This document shows positions 20,450-28,863 of a DNA stretch of 64,000 bases, one piece after another. Made by a program: the position numbers and the translations under genes. Positions within the stretch are counted from its first letter, which is position 1; each line of letters begins with the position of its first letter. The DNA is taken from NCBI GenBank assembly GCA_902558225.1, contig CACEDG010000001.1, forward strand, positions 47,222 to 111,221, read 5' to 3'. The notes under the pieces were generated by a model, which was not told the DNA's origin, ran no database searches, and saw only the letters and a program-made list of their open reading frames with translations. This DNA comes from an uncultured Pelagibacteraceae bacterium (GTDB taxonomy: Bacteria > Pseudomonadota > Alphaproteobacteria > Pelagibacterales > Pelagibacteraceae).

Positions 20450-20987
20450 GCAAATAAAAAAATTAGCTGAGCAAGATGGAATGATCACACCTTTTGTGGA
20501 TAAATCAGTGCAAGACGGAGTAAGTTACGGTTTACAGACTTTTGGCTATGACCTTCGTGTCGGCTCCGAATTTAAACTTTTTACAAATATAAAAGGAAAT
20601 GTTATTGCAGATCCAAAAAATTTCTCTGAGGATAATTTTGTTACTGTTAAAGATGAAAAATCAGTTTTAATTCCTCCCAACTCGTTCGCATTAGCAAACT
20701 CACTTGAAACATTTTGCCTTCCCAGAAACATTACTGGACTAGTAACATCCAAAAGTAGCTATGCTAGAGTGGGTTTAGGGAACCCACCAACAGTTTTAGA
20801 AGCTGGGTGGAGAGGTGTCTTAGTGCTCGAGCTAATTAATCACACGAGCAATAGCATTAGGGTTCATTCTAATAGTGGAATAAGTCAAATATTATTTTTT
20901 CAAGGTGAAGATCCAAACATATCTTATGCCGATAAAGAGGGCAAATATATGGACCAGGTAGGAATCACTTTAGCAAAATCAAAGTAA
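20433..20987 (+). CDS. dcd: dCTP deaminase
   Basis: Deaminates dCTP to dUTP, the main source of dTTP precursor in proteobacteria. The trimeric dUTPase-like fold is shown by TFGYDLRVGSEFKL, VTSKSSYARVGLG and EAGWRGVLVLELIN. Length 184 is normal. It leads dcd-murA-DUF2948-hisD-infA; murA follows 5 bases after the stop. Confidence 0.96.
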   Translation: MILNDKQIKKLAEQDGMITPFVDKSVQDGVSYGLQTFGYDLRVGSEFKLFTNIKGNVIADPKNFSEDNFVTVKDEKSVLIPPNSFALANSLETFCLPRNITGLVTSKSSYARVGLGNPPTVLEAGWRGVLVLELINHTSNSIRVHSNSGISQILFFQGEDPNISYADKEGKYMDQVGITLAKSK

Positions 20988-20992
20988 GCTAA

Positions 20993-22258
20993 ATGGATAA
21001 ATTTTTGATAACAGGTCCCTGTCAAATTAAAGGGAAGGTTACAATTGCACCAAGTAAGAACGCGGCCATTCCAATTCTAGCCGCAACACTTCTATTTGAT
21101 AAGCCGGTCGTAATTTCAAATTTACCCAAAGTACGGGACGTGGATACGATGATTTCATTATTAAGATCTCTTGGATCAAAAATAATTTTATCAAAAGATA
21201 GTAGAACTGCAAAAATAATTAACAAAAAAAAAATGAATACTGTGGCGAAATATTCCATCGTAAAAAAAATGAGAGGATCTTTTTTGGTTTTAGGTCCATT
21301 AATCGCAAAACAAAACAATGCGAAGTGTAGTTTGCCTGGAGGTTGTTCTTTTGGAGGTACTAGACCTGTGAATTATCATTTAGAGGGTTTAAAAAAATTA
21401 GGTATGACTTTCCGATTAAAAGATGGATACATATTGGGAAACTCAAAAGGTAAACTAAAAGGAACCTCATTTAAATTTCCTAAAATCACTGTAGGCGGAA
21501 GCCAAAACCTAATTATCGCCGCCTGCTTAGCGAGGGGAACTACGACCTTGAGAAATGTGTGTTTAGAACCGGAGACAAAAGATCTAACTAAATTTTTAAA
21601 TTCAGCAGGGGCGAAAATTAAATGGTCAGGAAGAACTTGTACGATTGAAGGAGTTAATTCCCTAAATCAAACCGAGTATTCCATAATGCCAGATAGAATA
21701 ATGGCAGGAACTTTTTGTATAGCCGCATGCTTAAATAAAGGGGAATTAGAAATAGATAACATAAATCCTGAAATAATTAAAACTGAATTAAATTTATTAA
21801 AAAAAGTTGGAGCTTATATTAAAACTTCAAATAAAAAAATTATAATTAAAGGACCAAGAAAAATAAAAAGGATTAAAAATATTATTACTAAAGAGTATCC
21901 TGGTGTAGCAACTGATTTGCAAAGTCAATTAATGGTTCTTATGTGCAAAGCTAATGGTAAAAGCACTATCACTGAAAATATTTTCTCAAACAGGTTTTCT
22001 CACGCAGCTGAGCTCAGGAGGCTAGGAGCAAAAATTTATATCCAAAATAATAAAGCATTTATTGAAGGAGTGAAAAAGCTTGTTGCGGCTCCATTAATCA
22101 GTAGTGACTTACGTGGATCAATAGCTCTTGTACTTGCTGCAACAGCAGCTGAAGGTGTTTCTAAAGTAGATCGTGTGTATCATGCTTATCGAGGAGCAGA
22201 AAATTTTGTCAATAAATTAAAAAAGATTGGTGTAAAAATTAAAGTGTTAAAAAAATGA
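20993..22258 (+). CDS. murA: UDP-N-acetylglucosamine 1-carboxyvinyltransferase
   Basis: First committed step of peptidoglycan synthesis. The catalytic loop keeps its cysteine (LPGGCSFGGTRPVNYH, Cys118), so fosfomycin could be expected to bind. The N-terminal SKNAAIPILAATLL and later DRIMAGTF and SSDLRGSIALVLAA blocks are typical. Length 421 is normal. Its TGA overlaps the start of the next gene by 4 bases. Confidence 0.97.
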   Translation: MDKFLITGPCQIKGKVTIAPSKNAAIPILAATLLFDKPVVISNLPKVRDVDTMISLLRSLGSKIILSKDSRTAKIINKKKMNTVAKYSIVKKMRGSFLVLGPLIAKQNNAKCSLPGGCSFGGTRPVNYHLEGLKKLGMTFRLKDGYILGNSKGKLKGTSFKFPKITVGGSQNLIIAACLARGTTTLRNVCLEPETKDLTKFLNSAGAKIKWSGRTCTIEGVNSLNQTEYSIMPDRIMAGTFCIAACLNKGELEIDNINPEIIKTELNLLKKVGAYIKTSNKKIIIKGPRKIKRIKNIITKEYPGVATDLQSQLMVLMCKANGKSTITENIFSNRFSHAAELRRLGAKIYIQNNKAFIEGVKKLVAAPLISSDLRGSIALVLAATAAEGVSKVDRVYHAYRGAENFVNKLKKIGVKIKVLKK

Positions 22259-22641
22259 ATAAATATTCGGCACGAATAATAGCGGTAGATAAAGAAGGAC
22301 TTTCAACTATTTCAGCTATTGTCTCAGGAGCAAAAGTATTAATTACTGATATTAAATACCTTTCATCTAATAAGGTTTTTTTATTATCTATAGAAAGAAC
22401 AAAAGTTGAGTCTGAACAAAAAGATAAAAAAATTAATAGTATTATTCGTCTCGATTTTGTTCAAAAAGTACGATCAAAAAATATTGATCAATCAAACAAA
22501 GATTTAGTTTTAGAATTAATTGCAATTGATTATTTGAAAAATAATCAAGATTATGAAATAAATCTTATTTTTAATAATAATGCTTACATCGCTTTGACTA
22601 CTGAGACTATTGAAGCAAGGCTTGAGGACCAGACTGAATAA
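22255..22641 (+). CDS. DUF2948 family protein
   Basis: A 128-residue protein between murA and hisD, where alphaproteobacteria usually carry a DUF2948 gene. The pattern fits: an N-terminal RIIAVDKEGLSTISAIV, DIKYLSSNKVFLLSIERT, then RLDFVQKVRSKNIDQ and a final LELIAIDY strand. Function unknown. It overlaps murA by 4 bases and precedes hisD by 6. Confidence 0.82.
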   Translation: MNKYSARIIAVDKEGLSTISAIVSGAKVLITDIKYLSSNKVFLLSIERTKVESEQKDKKINSIIRLDFVQKVRSKNIDQSNKDLVLELIAIDYLKNNQDYEINLIFNNNAYIALTTETIEARLEDQTE

Positions 22642-22647
22642 AAAAAT

Positions 22648-23925
22648 ATGAAAATATTAAGTAGTAATAATAAAAATTTTTATAATGAACTTGATAAAAT
22701 TCTTAATAGAAGAAAAGTAATTGATAGAACCACTCTTAGAACTGTTGAAAAAATAATAGACGATGTCCGTAAAAATAAAGATAAAGCATTAATTAAATAC
22801 GAAAAACGTTTTAATGCCAATACTAGAATTATTCCAAGAAATGAAGATATATCAAAAGCTATAAAATCAATTCAACCACAAATAAAAAGAGCTATTGATG
22901 AGACCTGTAAAAGAGTAAAAGATTGGCATTTAAAGCAAAAACCTAAAGATATTTTTTATAAGGATAAATTTAATAATAAGTTTTATTATAAGAATAAAAG
23001 TATTGAGAGCGTTGCGTGTTACGTCCCTGGAAATTTACCTAGTACTTTGATTATGTGTGCAACGCCTGCAATCATTTCAGGAGTAAATAGAATTGTTTTA
23101 TGTACTCCTGCTCTAAACGGGAAACTTAATGGTGCAGTTTATTATGCAGCAAAGAAACTTGGTATAAAAGAATATTATAGTTTAAGTGGAGCATCTGCGA
23201 TTATGGCATTAGCAATGGGTACTAAACAAGTAAAAGCAGTGAATAAAATTGTGGGACCAGGTTCGAAATGGGTCGCTCTGAGTAAAAAATATGTGTTTCT
23301 AGAGGGTTTGTGTGGGATTGAGTCAGCTAATTATGGTCCAAGTGAGATACTTTGCATAGGAGATAATTCATCTTCACCAGAAACTACAGCATCAAGTATG
23401 ATTGCTCAGAGTGAACATGATGCTGATGCTATGGCTATCTTATTGTCAAAAAGTAAAGAATTGATAGAGAGAACTAAATATTCAATTAATAAACAACTTA
23501 AAAATCTCCCTAGAAAAAAAATAGCAAGTGCAAGTTTAAAAAAAAATGGACTTTTAATCTATGTTCCAACAGATAAAAAAATTATCAATCTTACAAATTA
23601 TATAGCTCCAGAGCATATTGAGGTTACATTAAAAAATTTTAAAAAATATTTAAGCAAAAAAATAATTGCAGGTAGTATTTGTATTGGACCTTATAGCAGT
23701 ATGGGACTTAGCGATTATGGTCCAACTCAGCACTCCCTTCCGACGATAGGAAGTGCAAAATTTTCCTCTGGTTTAGGTGTAAAAGATTTTTTAACTCAAA
23801 CAAGTTATAATGAATTGAGTAAAAAAGGAGTTGAAAAGCTTGGAAAGAGTGGCATATTGTTGAGCAAAACAGAAAGTTTAATAGGTCATACTAGATCTAT
23901 AAAAAAAAGAATGGAGAAAAACTAA
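22648..23925 (+). CDS. hisD: Histidinol dehydrogenase
   Basis: Zinc enzyme that oxidises histidinol to histidine in two NAD-dependent steps. Visible motifs include [13 protein letters not shown], the zinc and active-site segment [14 protein letters not shown], and APEHIEV. Length 425 is normal. The infA start lies 1 base after its stop. The other his genes in the window (hisZ, hisG) are 3 kb downstream. Confidence 0.97.
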   Translation: MKILSSNNKNFYNELDKILNRRKVIDRTTLRTVEKIIDDVRKNKDKALIKYEKRFNANTRIIPRNEDISKAIKSIQPQIKRAIDETCKRVKDWHLKQKPKDIFYKDKFNNKFYYKNKSIESVACYVPGNLPSTLIMCATPAIISGVNRIVLCTPALNGKLNGAVYYAAKKLGIKEYYSLSGASAIMALAMGTKQVKAVNKIVGPGSKWVALSKKYVFLEGLCGIESANYGPSEILCIGDNSSSPETTASSMIAQSEHDADAMAILLSKSKELIERTKYSINKQLKNLPRKKIASASLKKNGLLIYVPTDKKIINLTNYIAPEHIEVTLKNFKKYLSKKIIAGSICIGPYSSMGLSDYGPTQHSLPTIGSAKFSSGLGVKDFLTQTSYNELSKKGVEKLGKSGILLSKTESLIGHTRSIKKRMEKN

Positions 23926-23926
23926 A

Positions 23927-24145
23927 TTGCCAAAAGAACATAACATTCTAACATTTTCGGGTGTTGTAACTGAACTTTTAAAAAATGCAATGTTTAAGGT
24001 GACTCTTGAAAACGGTGCCGAAGTCATCGCACATGCCAGCGGCAAGCTTCGCAAAAATAGGATAAGGGTTCTTCAAGGCGACAAAGTTACTGTCGACGTC
24101 TCGGCGTACGATTTGAAAAAAGGAAGAATAACAAGGCGTGGATAG
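23927..24145 (+). CDS. infA: Translation initiation factor IF-1
   Basis: A 72-residue single OB-fold protein that binds the ribosomal A site during initiation. [34 protein letters not shown] and the end [11 protein letters not shown] are diagnostic. The start codon is TTG, one base after the hisD stop; no in-frame ATG would give a full-length protein. GC content rises in its second half, as in other highly expressed genes here. Confidence 0.96.
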   Translation: MPKEHNILTFSGVVTELLKNAMFKVTLENGAEVIAHASGKLRKNRIRVLQGDKVTVDVSAYDLKKGRITRRG

Positions 24146-24164
24146 AAATTTTATTTTTTGGCAC

Positions 24165-24239
24165 GGTCTCGTAGCTCAGTAGTAGAGCAGTACCCTGAAA
24201 AGGTATGTGTCGTTAGTGCGATTCTAACCGAGACCACCA
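24165..24239 (+). tRNA. tRNA-Phe (GAA)
   Basis: The cloverleaf folds fully. The acceptor stem pairs GGTCTCG with CGAGACC, followed by A and an encoded CCA. The anticodon loop CTGAAAA gives anticodon GAA. The TPsiC arm is GTTAG with CTAAC. It lies just downstream of infA. Confidence 0.95.
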
Positions 24240-24386
24240 CTCAAAACGTTGGCATAATTGCTTTTTTTACAATACTTGCAATTTCTTTCTTCTTAATCTT
24301 AAATTTTGATTTATCTTATTTTATATTAAATTTTCCTTTAAAATTGTTTCATCTAAAAACAAATAGATCATTTTTTCATCTTGTAT

Positions 24387-24414
24387 TTGAGACAAAAGGA
24401 AAATAACTTAAAAT
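24387..24414 (+). promoter_or_regulatory. Probable promoter of the cold-shock gene
   Basis: TTGAGA (24387-24392) and TAAAAT (24409-24414) are separated by 16 bases, about 33 bases before the ATG. An AAGGA ribosome-binding site lies at 24432-24436, 10 bases before the start. It is based on consensus and position only. Confidence 0.45.
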
Positions 24415-24446
24415 ATGTAAAACAATAACATAAGGATAAGTATAAG

Positions 24447-24668
24447 ATGAGTACAAAACTTGAAGGCAAAATTAAATGGTATAATCAAAAGAAAGGCTAT
24501 GGATTTATTGAGAGGCAAGACGGAGAGAAGGATTGCTTTGTACATGCGAGCGCTTTGAAAGCCGCTGGTATGAGGTACTTAGAGGAAGGCCATCCCCTAT
24601 CTTTCGACCTTGAAGACGGTCCTAAAGGCCCATCAGCTGTTAACTTGGTATCTAAAAAAGAAGGTTAA
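24447..24668 (+). CDS. Cold-shock domain protein (CspA family)
   Basis: A 73-residue single cold-shock domain RNA/DNA-binding protein. RNP-1 is GKIKWYNQKKGYGFIE and RNP-2 is DCFVHASAL. It is monocistronic, with its own promoter-like sequence, a good ribosome-binding site and a strong terminator, consistent with high, separately controlled expression. Lineage members act as RNA chaperones in cold or stationary phase. Confidence 0.95.
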   Translation: MSTKLEGKIKWYNQKKGYGFIERQDGEKDCFVHASALKAAGMRYLEEGHPLSFDLEDGPKGPSAVNLVSKKEG

Positions 24669-24690
24669 CAATCTATTTATCAAAATTTTA

Positions 24691-24730
24691 AAGGACGTTT
24701 TATCTATAATGGATAAACGTCCTTTTATTT
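24691..24730 (+). terminator. Rho-independent terminator after the cold-shock gene
   Basis: AAAGGACGTTT (24691-24701) pairs perfectly with AAACGTCCTTT (24716-24726), and the pairing can extend into the loop (TATC with GATA). A T-rich tail follows. Confidence 0.85.
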
Positions 24731-24829
24731 AAAGTATTGCATATTTATTATTTTTGTTTAAAAGACTGCTTATGAATATAAATATTACATATAGTAAAAG
24801 TTTAAGAAGTACTCATAGAAACTGTTACC

Positions 24830-24855
24830 ATAGCCAGTAGTTGGCTATTTATTTA
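24830..24855 (+). terminator. Hairpin with T-rich tail, terminator-like
   Basis: ATAGCCA (24830-24836) and TGGCTAT (24842-24848) form a 7-bp stem around GTAGT, followed by TTATTTATATT. It lies between the cold-shock terminator and tRNA-His, where no gene is visible, so it may end a small RNA starting after 24731. Confidence 0.4.
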
Positions 24856-24902
24856 TATTATAATTTTAATTCCACATAAAATAAGATAAAATGTTTAAGG
24901 AT

Positions 24903-24977
24903 GCCGACGTCGTCTAGTGATTAAGGCCCCCGGTTGTGGTCCGGGTAACGTAAGTTTGATTCTTACCGTCGGTACCA
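24903..24977 (+). tRNA. tRNA-His (GTG), alphaproteobacterial type with A73
   Basis: The anticodon stem CCCGG/CCGGG encloses TTGTGGT, giving anticodon GTG. The acceptor stem is GCCGACG with CGTCGGT (a terminal G-U pair), followed by A and an encoded CCA. Most bacterial tRNA-His genes have C73 facing G-1; here position 73 is A and no G-1 is encoded, as described for a clade of alphaproteobacteria with an unusual HisRS. It sits 22 bases before hisS. Confidence 0.94.
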
Positions 24978-24999
24978 AACGTCTTGGAGGACGTAAAAA

Positions 25000-26406
25000 A
25001 TGAGTACTAAAAATAAAATCAAACCTGTTTTAGGTGCAGGTTTTAGAGATTTAAGTGGTGATTTTTTAGCGACTAAAAAAAGAATTATCAAAATAATCGA
25101 GGAAAATTATATTAAATATGGCTATCAAGAAATTAGCCAACCATCATTAGAGGTTTCATCTCAAATAGGATCATATTTATCTGAAGATGCATCTAATCCG
25201 ATGAGTGATGTCTTTTTATTTGAAAATAGCAAAGAGTCATTAATGCTTCGTTATGATCTTACATCTCAAATGACGAGATATGTAGCATCTAATTATAGAG
25301 ACTTACCAAGTATTTTTAAAAATTATAGGATGGGTAATGTATGGAGGCAGGAAAAACCTAGTCCAAATATGCGTTTAAGAGAATTCTTTCAAGCAGATTT
25401 TGATATATTGGGAAATTCTAATCAATCACAAATAGATGCTGAAGTTTGTAATTTAATTGCTGATATTTTTTGTCAAATAGGTTTTAAAAAAAATGAATTT
25501 AAATTGAACATAACAAATTTAAAAATAATACAAGGATTGTTAATTAATAATTTAAAAATTACTGATCCAAAAAAAATTCAACAAATTTCAAGATCAATAG
25601 ATAAAAAATCAAGACTAGGTATTAAAGCGGTCAAAGAATTATTAGGCAAAGGCCGTACTGATAATTCAGGAGCCTATACTAAAGGTTGTGAGCTTTCAGA
25701 CGGGCAAATTGATGAAATTATTAATTTTTTAAAAATTAGCGATTTAAATGAACTTAAATCACTTTCAAAAAATCCACTTTCGGTGGAGGGCATAGACGAA
25801 ACCTCTAAACTTTTAGATCAATTATCTTATGGTAATTTCTTTGATTTTATTGAGCTATCAATGGATATACAAAGGGGACTTTCCTATTATACTTCTTTCG
25901 CAATAGAAACAAATATTCAAAATTTGAAACTAAGTGATGATAAAGGAAAAAAAATAGATATGTCAGCAATTAGTTTAGCGAGTGGCGGAAGATACTCGAA
26001 ACTTACATCAAGATTTGGAGTGGATATTGATGGATCTGGAGCATCGATAGGATGTGATAGAGTTGCTTTTATTGTTAATCAATTAAAAAATAAAGCTCCA
26101 TATCAAAATCAAAAGCCCGTAGTTATTTTGGTTTTAGATGAAAAATTTTACCCAAAATATTATGAAATATTAAAAATCTTAAGAGATAATAAGATCAATT
26201 CTGAAATTTATCCAGGGGGCAATGCTAAATTACAAAAACAGTTTCAATATTGTGATAAAAATTCAAATCCAATAGCCATAATGATTGGTCAAGAAGAAGT
26301 AGATAAGAATCTAACAAAATTTAAAGTAATTCAAGGCGAGAAAGATAAAAATGAATTTTTAGTTACGAAAGAAAAACTAATCGATGAAATCAGAAAATTT
26401 ATCTAA
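25000..26406 (+). CDS. hisS: Histidyl-tRNA synthetase
   Basis: Class II aminoacyl-tRNA synthetase (468 residues). Motif 2 is FKNYRMGNVWRQEKPS, with REFFQADFDILG after it; the His-binding motif LSYYT and motif 3 region GASIGCDRV are present. The N-terminus KPVLGAGFRDLSGDFLATK and overall pattern resemble the alphaproteobacterial HisRS group that does not need G-1/C73, matching the adjacent tRNA-His. It overlaps hisZ by 23 bases. Confidence 0.95.
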   Translation: MSTKNKIKPVLGAGFRDLSGDFLATKKRIIKIIEENYIKYGYQEISQPSLEVSSQIGSYLSEDASNPMSDVFLFENSKESLMLRYDLTSQMTRYVASNYRDLPSIFKNYRMGNVWRQEKPSPNMRLREFFQADFDILGNSNQSQIDAEVCNLIADIFCQIGFKKNEFKLNITNLKIIQGLLINNLKITDPKKIQQISRSIDKKSRLGIKAVKELLGKGRTDNSGAYTKGCELSDGQIDEIINFLKISDLNELKSLSKNPLSVEGIDETSKLLDQLSYGNFFDFIELSMDIQRGLSYYTSFAIETNIQNLKLSDDKGKKIDMSAISLASGGRYSKLTSRFGVDIDGSGASIGCDRVAFIVNQLKNKAPYQNQKPVVILVLDEKFYPKYYEILKILRDNKINSEIYPGGNAKLQKQFQYCDKNSNPIAIMIGQEEVDKNLTKFKVIQGEKDKNEFLVTKEKLIDEIRKFI

Positions 26407-27427
26407 AATTCTTAAATCTAGAGGTTTTAAGAATATTGAACTTGATAGTATTATTGAAACTAAGCACATTCTCAAAAGATCAGGTGGTAATTTTAGACAA
26501 TATCTTTTTTCTTTTTACGATCAGAATAACACCGAATATTCGTTAAGGAGTGACCTATCTATAGCCAGTGTATTAAAATTAATAAAGGACAAAACTCAAA
26601 ATAAAATAAAATGGTCCTATAGTGGTGAAGTTTACCGAAAACAAAACAACAATAAATCTCCCATAATTAAACAGACGGGCTATGAAATATTTAATTCAAA
26701 AAATAAGGAAAAAGATGATTATGAGATTATTAAAACTTCTTTAGATATATTTAAAAAATCTAAATTTAAGAGATGTGAATTAAGTCTAAGTAATATTGAG
26801 ATTTTCAATCTTTTAGTAAGTAAACTCACACCACTTCCTTTAAGATGGAGAGAAAAAATTCAACGTCATTTTTCAAGAGAAATTTATTTTGATCAATTAC
26901 TAAGAAAGCTTTCTGATAATAAGGATATTAATCCTAAATTAGTTGAACAGGATAAACTATTAGCTGAAAAACTAAAAAAAAAAGATTTAACAAAAAACTA
27001 TTCTGGAAGATCTTTGAGAGAAATTTTAGAAAGATTTGATCTGAAAAATTACCAAGATCCTAGAAATATTTCGAATAAAAAAAGTGTTAAAATTATAAAA
27101 GATTATCTGAGAATTTCTTGCCCTATAGAAAAAGCCCCAAAAATTTTAAATAGTTTTTTCCAAAAAAATAATCTTAATATATTTATAAGTGATGATTATT
27201 TTCCTATAAAAAAAAATAATATTAAGAACGTTAAAGTTAATTTTAATCCAAATATAAACAGACAAATAAGCTATTACACTGGAATGACTTTTAACATTAA
27301 AGTTAATTTTAATAATAAAAAAGAAATTTTTTTAAGTGGTGGACGATTTGATAATTTAATTAAAGATCTTGGAAATAAGAAAGACTTAAACGCCGTTGGT
27401 GCAGCAATTAATAGAGCTATTATCTGA
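26384..27427 (+). CDS. hisZ: ATP phosphoribosyltransferase regulatory subunit
   Basis: A HisRS-like paralogue without synthetase activity that forms the HisGZ complex. The class II fold is visible in YSLRSDLSIASVLKL, WSYSGEVYRKQ, QISYYTGMTF and GGRFDNLIKDLG, while the anticodon-binding domain is missing (347 residues). The gene lies between hisS and the short hisG, which requires it. The end overlaps hisG by one base. Confidence 0.93.
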   Translation: MKSENLSKILKSRGFKNIELDSIIETKHILKRSGGNFRQYLFSFYDQNNTEYSLRSDLSIASVLKLIKDKTQNKIKWSYSGEVYRKQNNNKSPIIKQTGYEIFNSKNKEKDDYEIIKTSLDIFKKSKFKRCELSLSNIEIFNLLVSKLTPLPLRWREKIQRHFSREIYFDQLLRKLSDNKDINPKLVEQDKLLAEKLKKKDLTKNYSGRSLREILERFDLKNYQDPRNISNKKSVKIIKDYLRISCPIEKAPKILNSFFQKNNLNIFISDDYFPIKKNNIKNVKVNFNPNINRQISYYTGMTFNIKVNFNNKKEIFLSGGRFDNLIKDLGNKKDLNAVGAAINRAII

Positions 27428-28101
27428 TGAAAGAGACAATAACTATTTTAACTTTATCTAAAGGACGCATGAAAGCTGAAGCAGAAAAAGTTTTTAAAAA
27501 AAAAAAATTAAAAATAATACGGGAAAGTGAACGATCCTTGATTGGGTCTATTAAAGGATATCCTAATATTCGTGTGCTTTATATGAATGCTACAGAAATT
27601 GTAGAAGCATTAGGAAAAGAAATTGGAGATATTGGTATTAGTGGAAAAGATTTGTGGCTTGAAAGTGATCAAAGTATCCAATCTAACATTGCGCTTGCAA
27701 AACAATATAATTGGGGAAAATCTGACTTAATCGTTGCGGTAGACACAATGTGGATAGACTGTGTCAATCCCACAGACTTAGAGGATATTTCCTACGAATT
27801 TTATCAAAAAAAGAAAAGATTAATGCGTTGTGCAACCAAATTTAAAAACCTTGCTCATAGTTGGTTTAATTCTAAAGGAATTACCCAATATGAATTGATT
27901 TCTTCACTCGGCGCCACAGAAGCTGCAAATAAATTAACTGCAGACTTAATAGTAGATTTGAGTACAACTGGGGAGACATTAAGACAAAATAATTTAAAAG
28001 TCATTGATACAATCCTAAGTTCTTCTGCTTGTTTATTTTATGCTAAAAAATCTATCAAAAAAAAAGGTGTAAAAAAAATACTTAAATTACTTTCTAAATA
28101 G
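27427..28101 (+). CDS. hisG: ATP phosphoribosyltransferase catalytic subunit, short form
   Basis: First step of histidine synthesis, joining ATP and PRPP. At 224 residues it is the short form, lacking the C-terminal regulatory domain and depending on HisZ, which is adjacent. The PRPP-binding segment LIVDLSTTGETLRQNNL and the GDIGISGKD motif are clear. Feedback control by histidine therefore probably acts through HisZ. Confidence 0.96.
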   Translation: MKETITILTLSKGRMKAEAEKVFKKKKLKIIRESERSLIGSIKGYPNIRVLYMNATEIVEALGKEIGDIGISGKDLWLESDQSIQSNIALAKQYNWGKSDLIVAVDTMWIDCVNPTDLEDISYEFYQKKKRLMRCATKFKNLAHSWFNSKGITQYELISSLGATEAANKLTADLIVDLSTTGETLRQNNLKVIDTILSSSACLFYAKKSIKKKGVKKILKLLSK

Positions 28102-28218
28102 TAAATCAAACCAATAACGAAGTATAATTTTAGCAATATCTAAGTTTCTAATTAAAGCATAGAAAGCAACAAATGTTCCAAGAATAAGTATAATTTTAAA
28201 TAAAAATAATAAATCCAT
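28087..28218 (-). CDS. Small membrane protein, unknown function
   Basis: A 43-residue protein beginning MDLLFLFKIILILGTF, hydrophobic from about 3 to 22, then RNLDIAKIILRYWFDLLF. The stop lies within the end of hisG on the other strand (15-base overlap). It is 2 bases downstream of the 155-residue gene on the same strand, suggesting co-transcription. I do not recognise it. Confidence 0.5.
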   Translation of the reverse strand: MDLLFLFKIILILGTFVAFYALIRNLDIAKIILRYWFDLLFRK

Positions 28219-28220
28219 AA

Positions 28221-28688
28221 TTATTTTAAATCCTTTTGTTGATCATACCATTTTTTTTGTCTTTTTCTTTTGGCATCTAATTTTTCTTTGTTATTTTTTA
28301 TGGAAGCATATATTTTTTTGTCATAAATTTTACGCTGATTTTTAGACATTTTATTTCTCCATTTAATAGTTGAGGATCTGTTCTTAAGTGTTTCAAAATC
28401 TATTTCACCTTTTCGATATTCTTCAACGCTTTCCTCAGTAGAATGATTAAAATGATCTTTTAAATTTCTTACATATGTTCTTCCGGTTTTATAAAATTTA
28501 AGAGTTTTTCTATCAGTTTCCTTTCTGGTCATAAGTTTCTTTTGATTTAATTTACCTTCACCTAAAAAGTCTTTTTTTGTCCAACTCCGGGGCTTACTAT
28601 CAATTATAGCTTGAAGCTCTTTGTCAGTTCTTAATTTCCATTGATTTGTGCCTTTTGGGTTTCTGTTATAATAGTCTTTATTGTTCAT
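28221..28688 (-). CDS. Hypothetical basic protein
   Basis: A 155-residue, very lysine- and arginine-rich protein without signal peptide or membrane segment. The centre contains KPRSWTKKDFLGEGKLNQKK and a helical lysine-rich end. Its composition suggests nucleic-acid binding, which is inference. It begins 24 bases from a divergent small gene. Confidence 0.65.
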   Translation of the reverse strand: MNNKDYYNRNPKGTNQWKLRTDKELQAIIDSKPRSWTKKDFLGEGKLNQKKLMTRKETDRKTLKFYKTGRTYVRNLKDHFNHSTEESVEEYRKGEIDFETLKNRSSTIKWRNKMSKNQRKIYDKKIYASIKNNKEKLDAKRKRQKKWYDQQKDLK

Positions 28689-28712
28689 TCTAATTAATTA
28701 TACTTATTTAAT

Positions 28713-28850
28713 ATGGAAAAAAAAGATCGTAATCAATGGACTAAAAAATTTAGAGAGCTTGGAAGAAAAAAAGGATCTAATAAAGATTTTGCAAAACTTT
28801 ATAAAGAAATGAAAACCTTTATGGAAAATAACAAAAAAGAAAAAAAATAA
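28713..28850 (+). CDS. Small hypothetical basic protein
   Basis: A 45-residue protein (MEKKDRNQWTKKFRELGRKK...) that is almost entirely charged and probably helical. It is divergent from the 155-residue basic protein and ends 13 bases before the convergent ExoI-like gene. No family recognised. Confidence 0.5.
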   Translation: MEKKDRNQWTKKFRELGRKKGSNKDFAKLYKEMKTFMENNKKEKK

Positions 28851-28863
28851 TTTTTTTTAATTT

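Noticed and set aside
24158-24406. An 82-codon ORF
   Set aside because: It covers tRNA-Phe and AT-rich spacer and has no coding character.
24691-24730. Cold-shock hairpin as another bypass-type element
   Set aside because: It lies after the stop codon, has a T-rich tail, and no GGG/GGA codon layout: it is a terminator.
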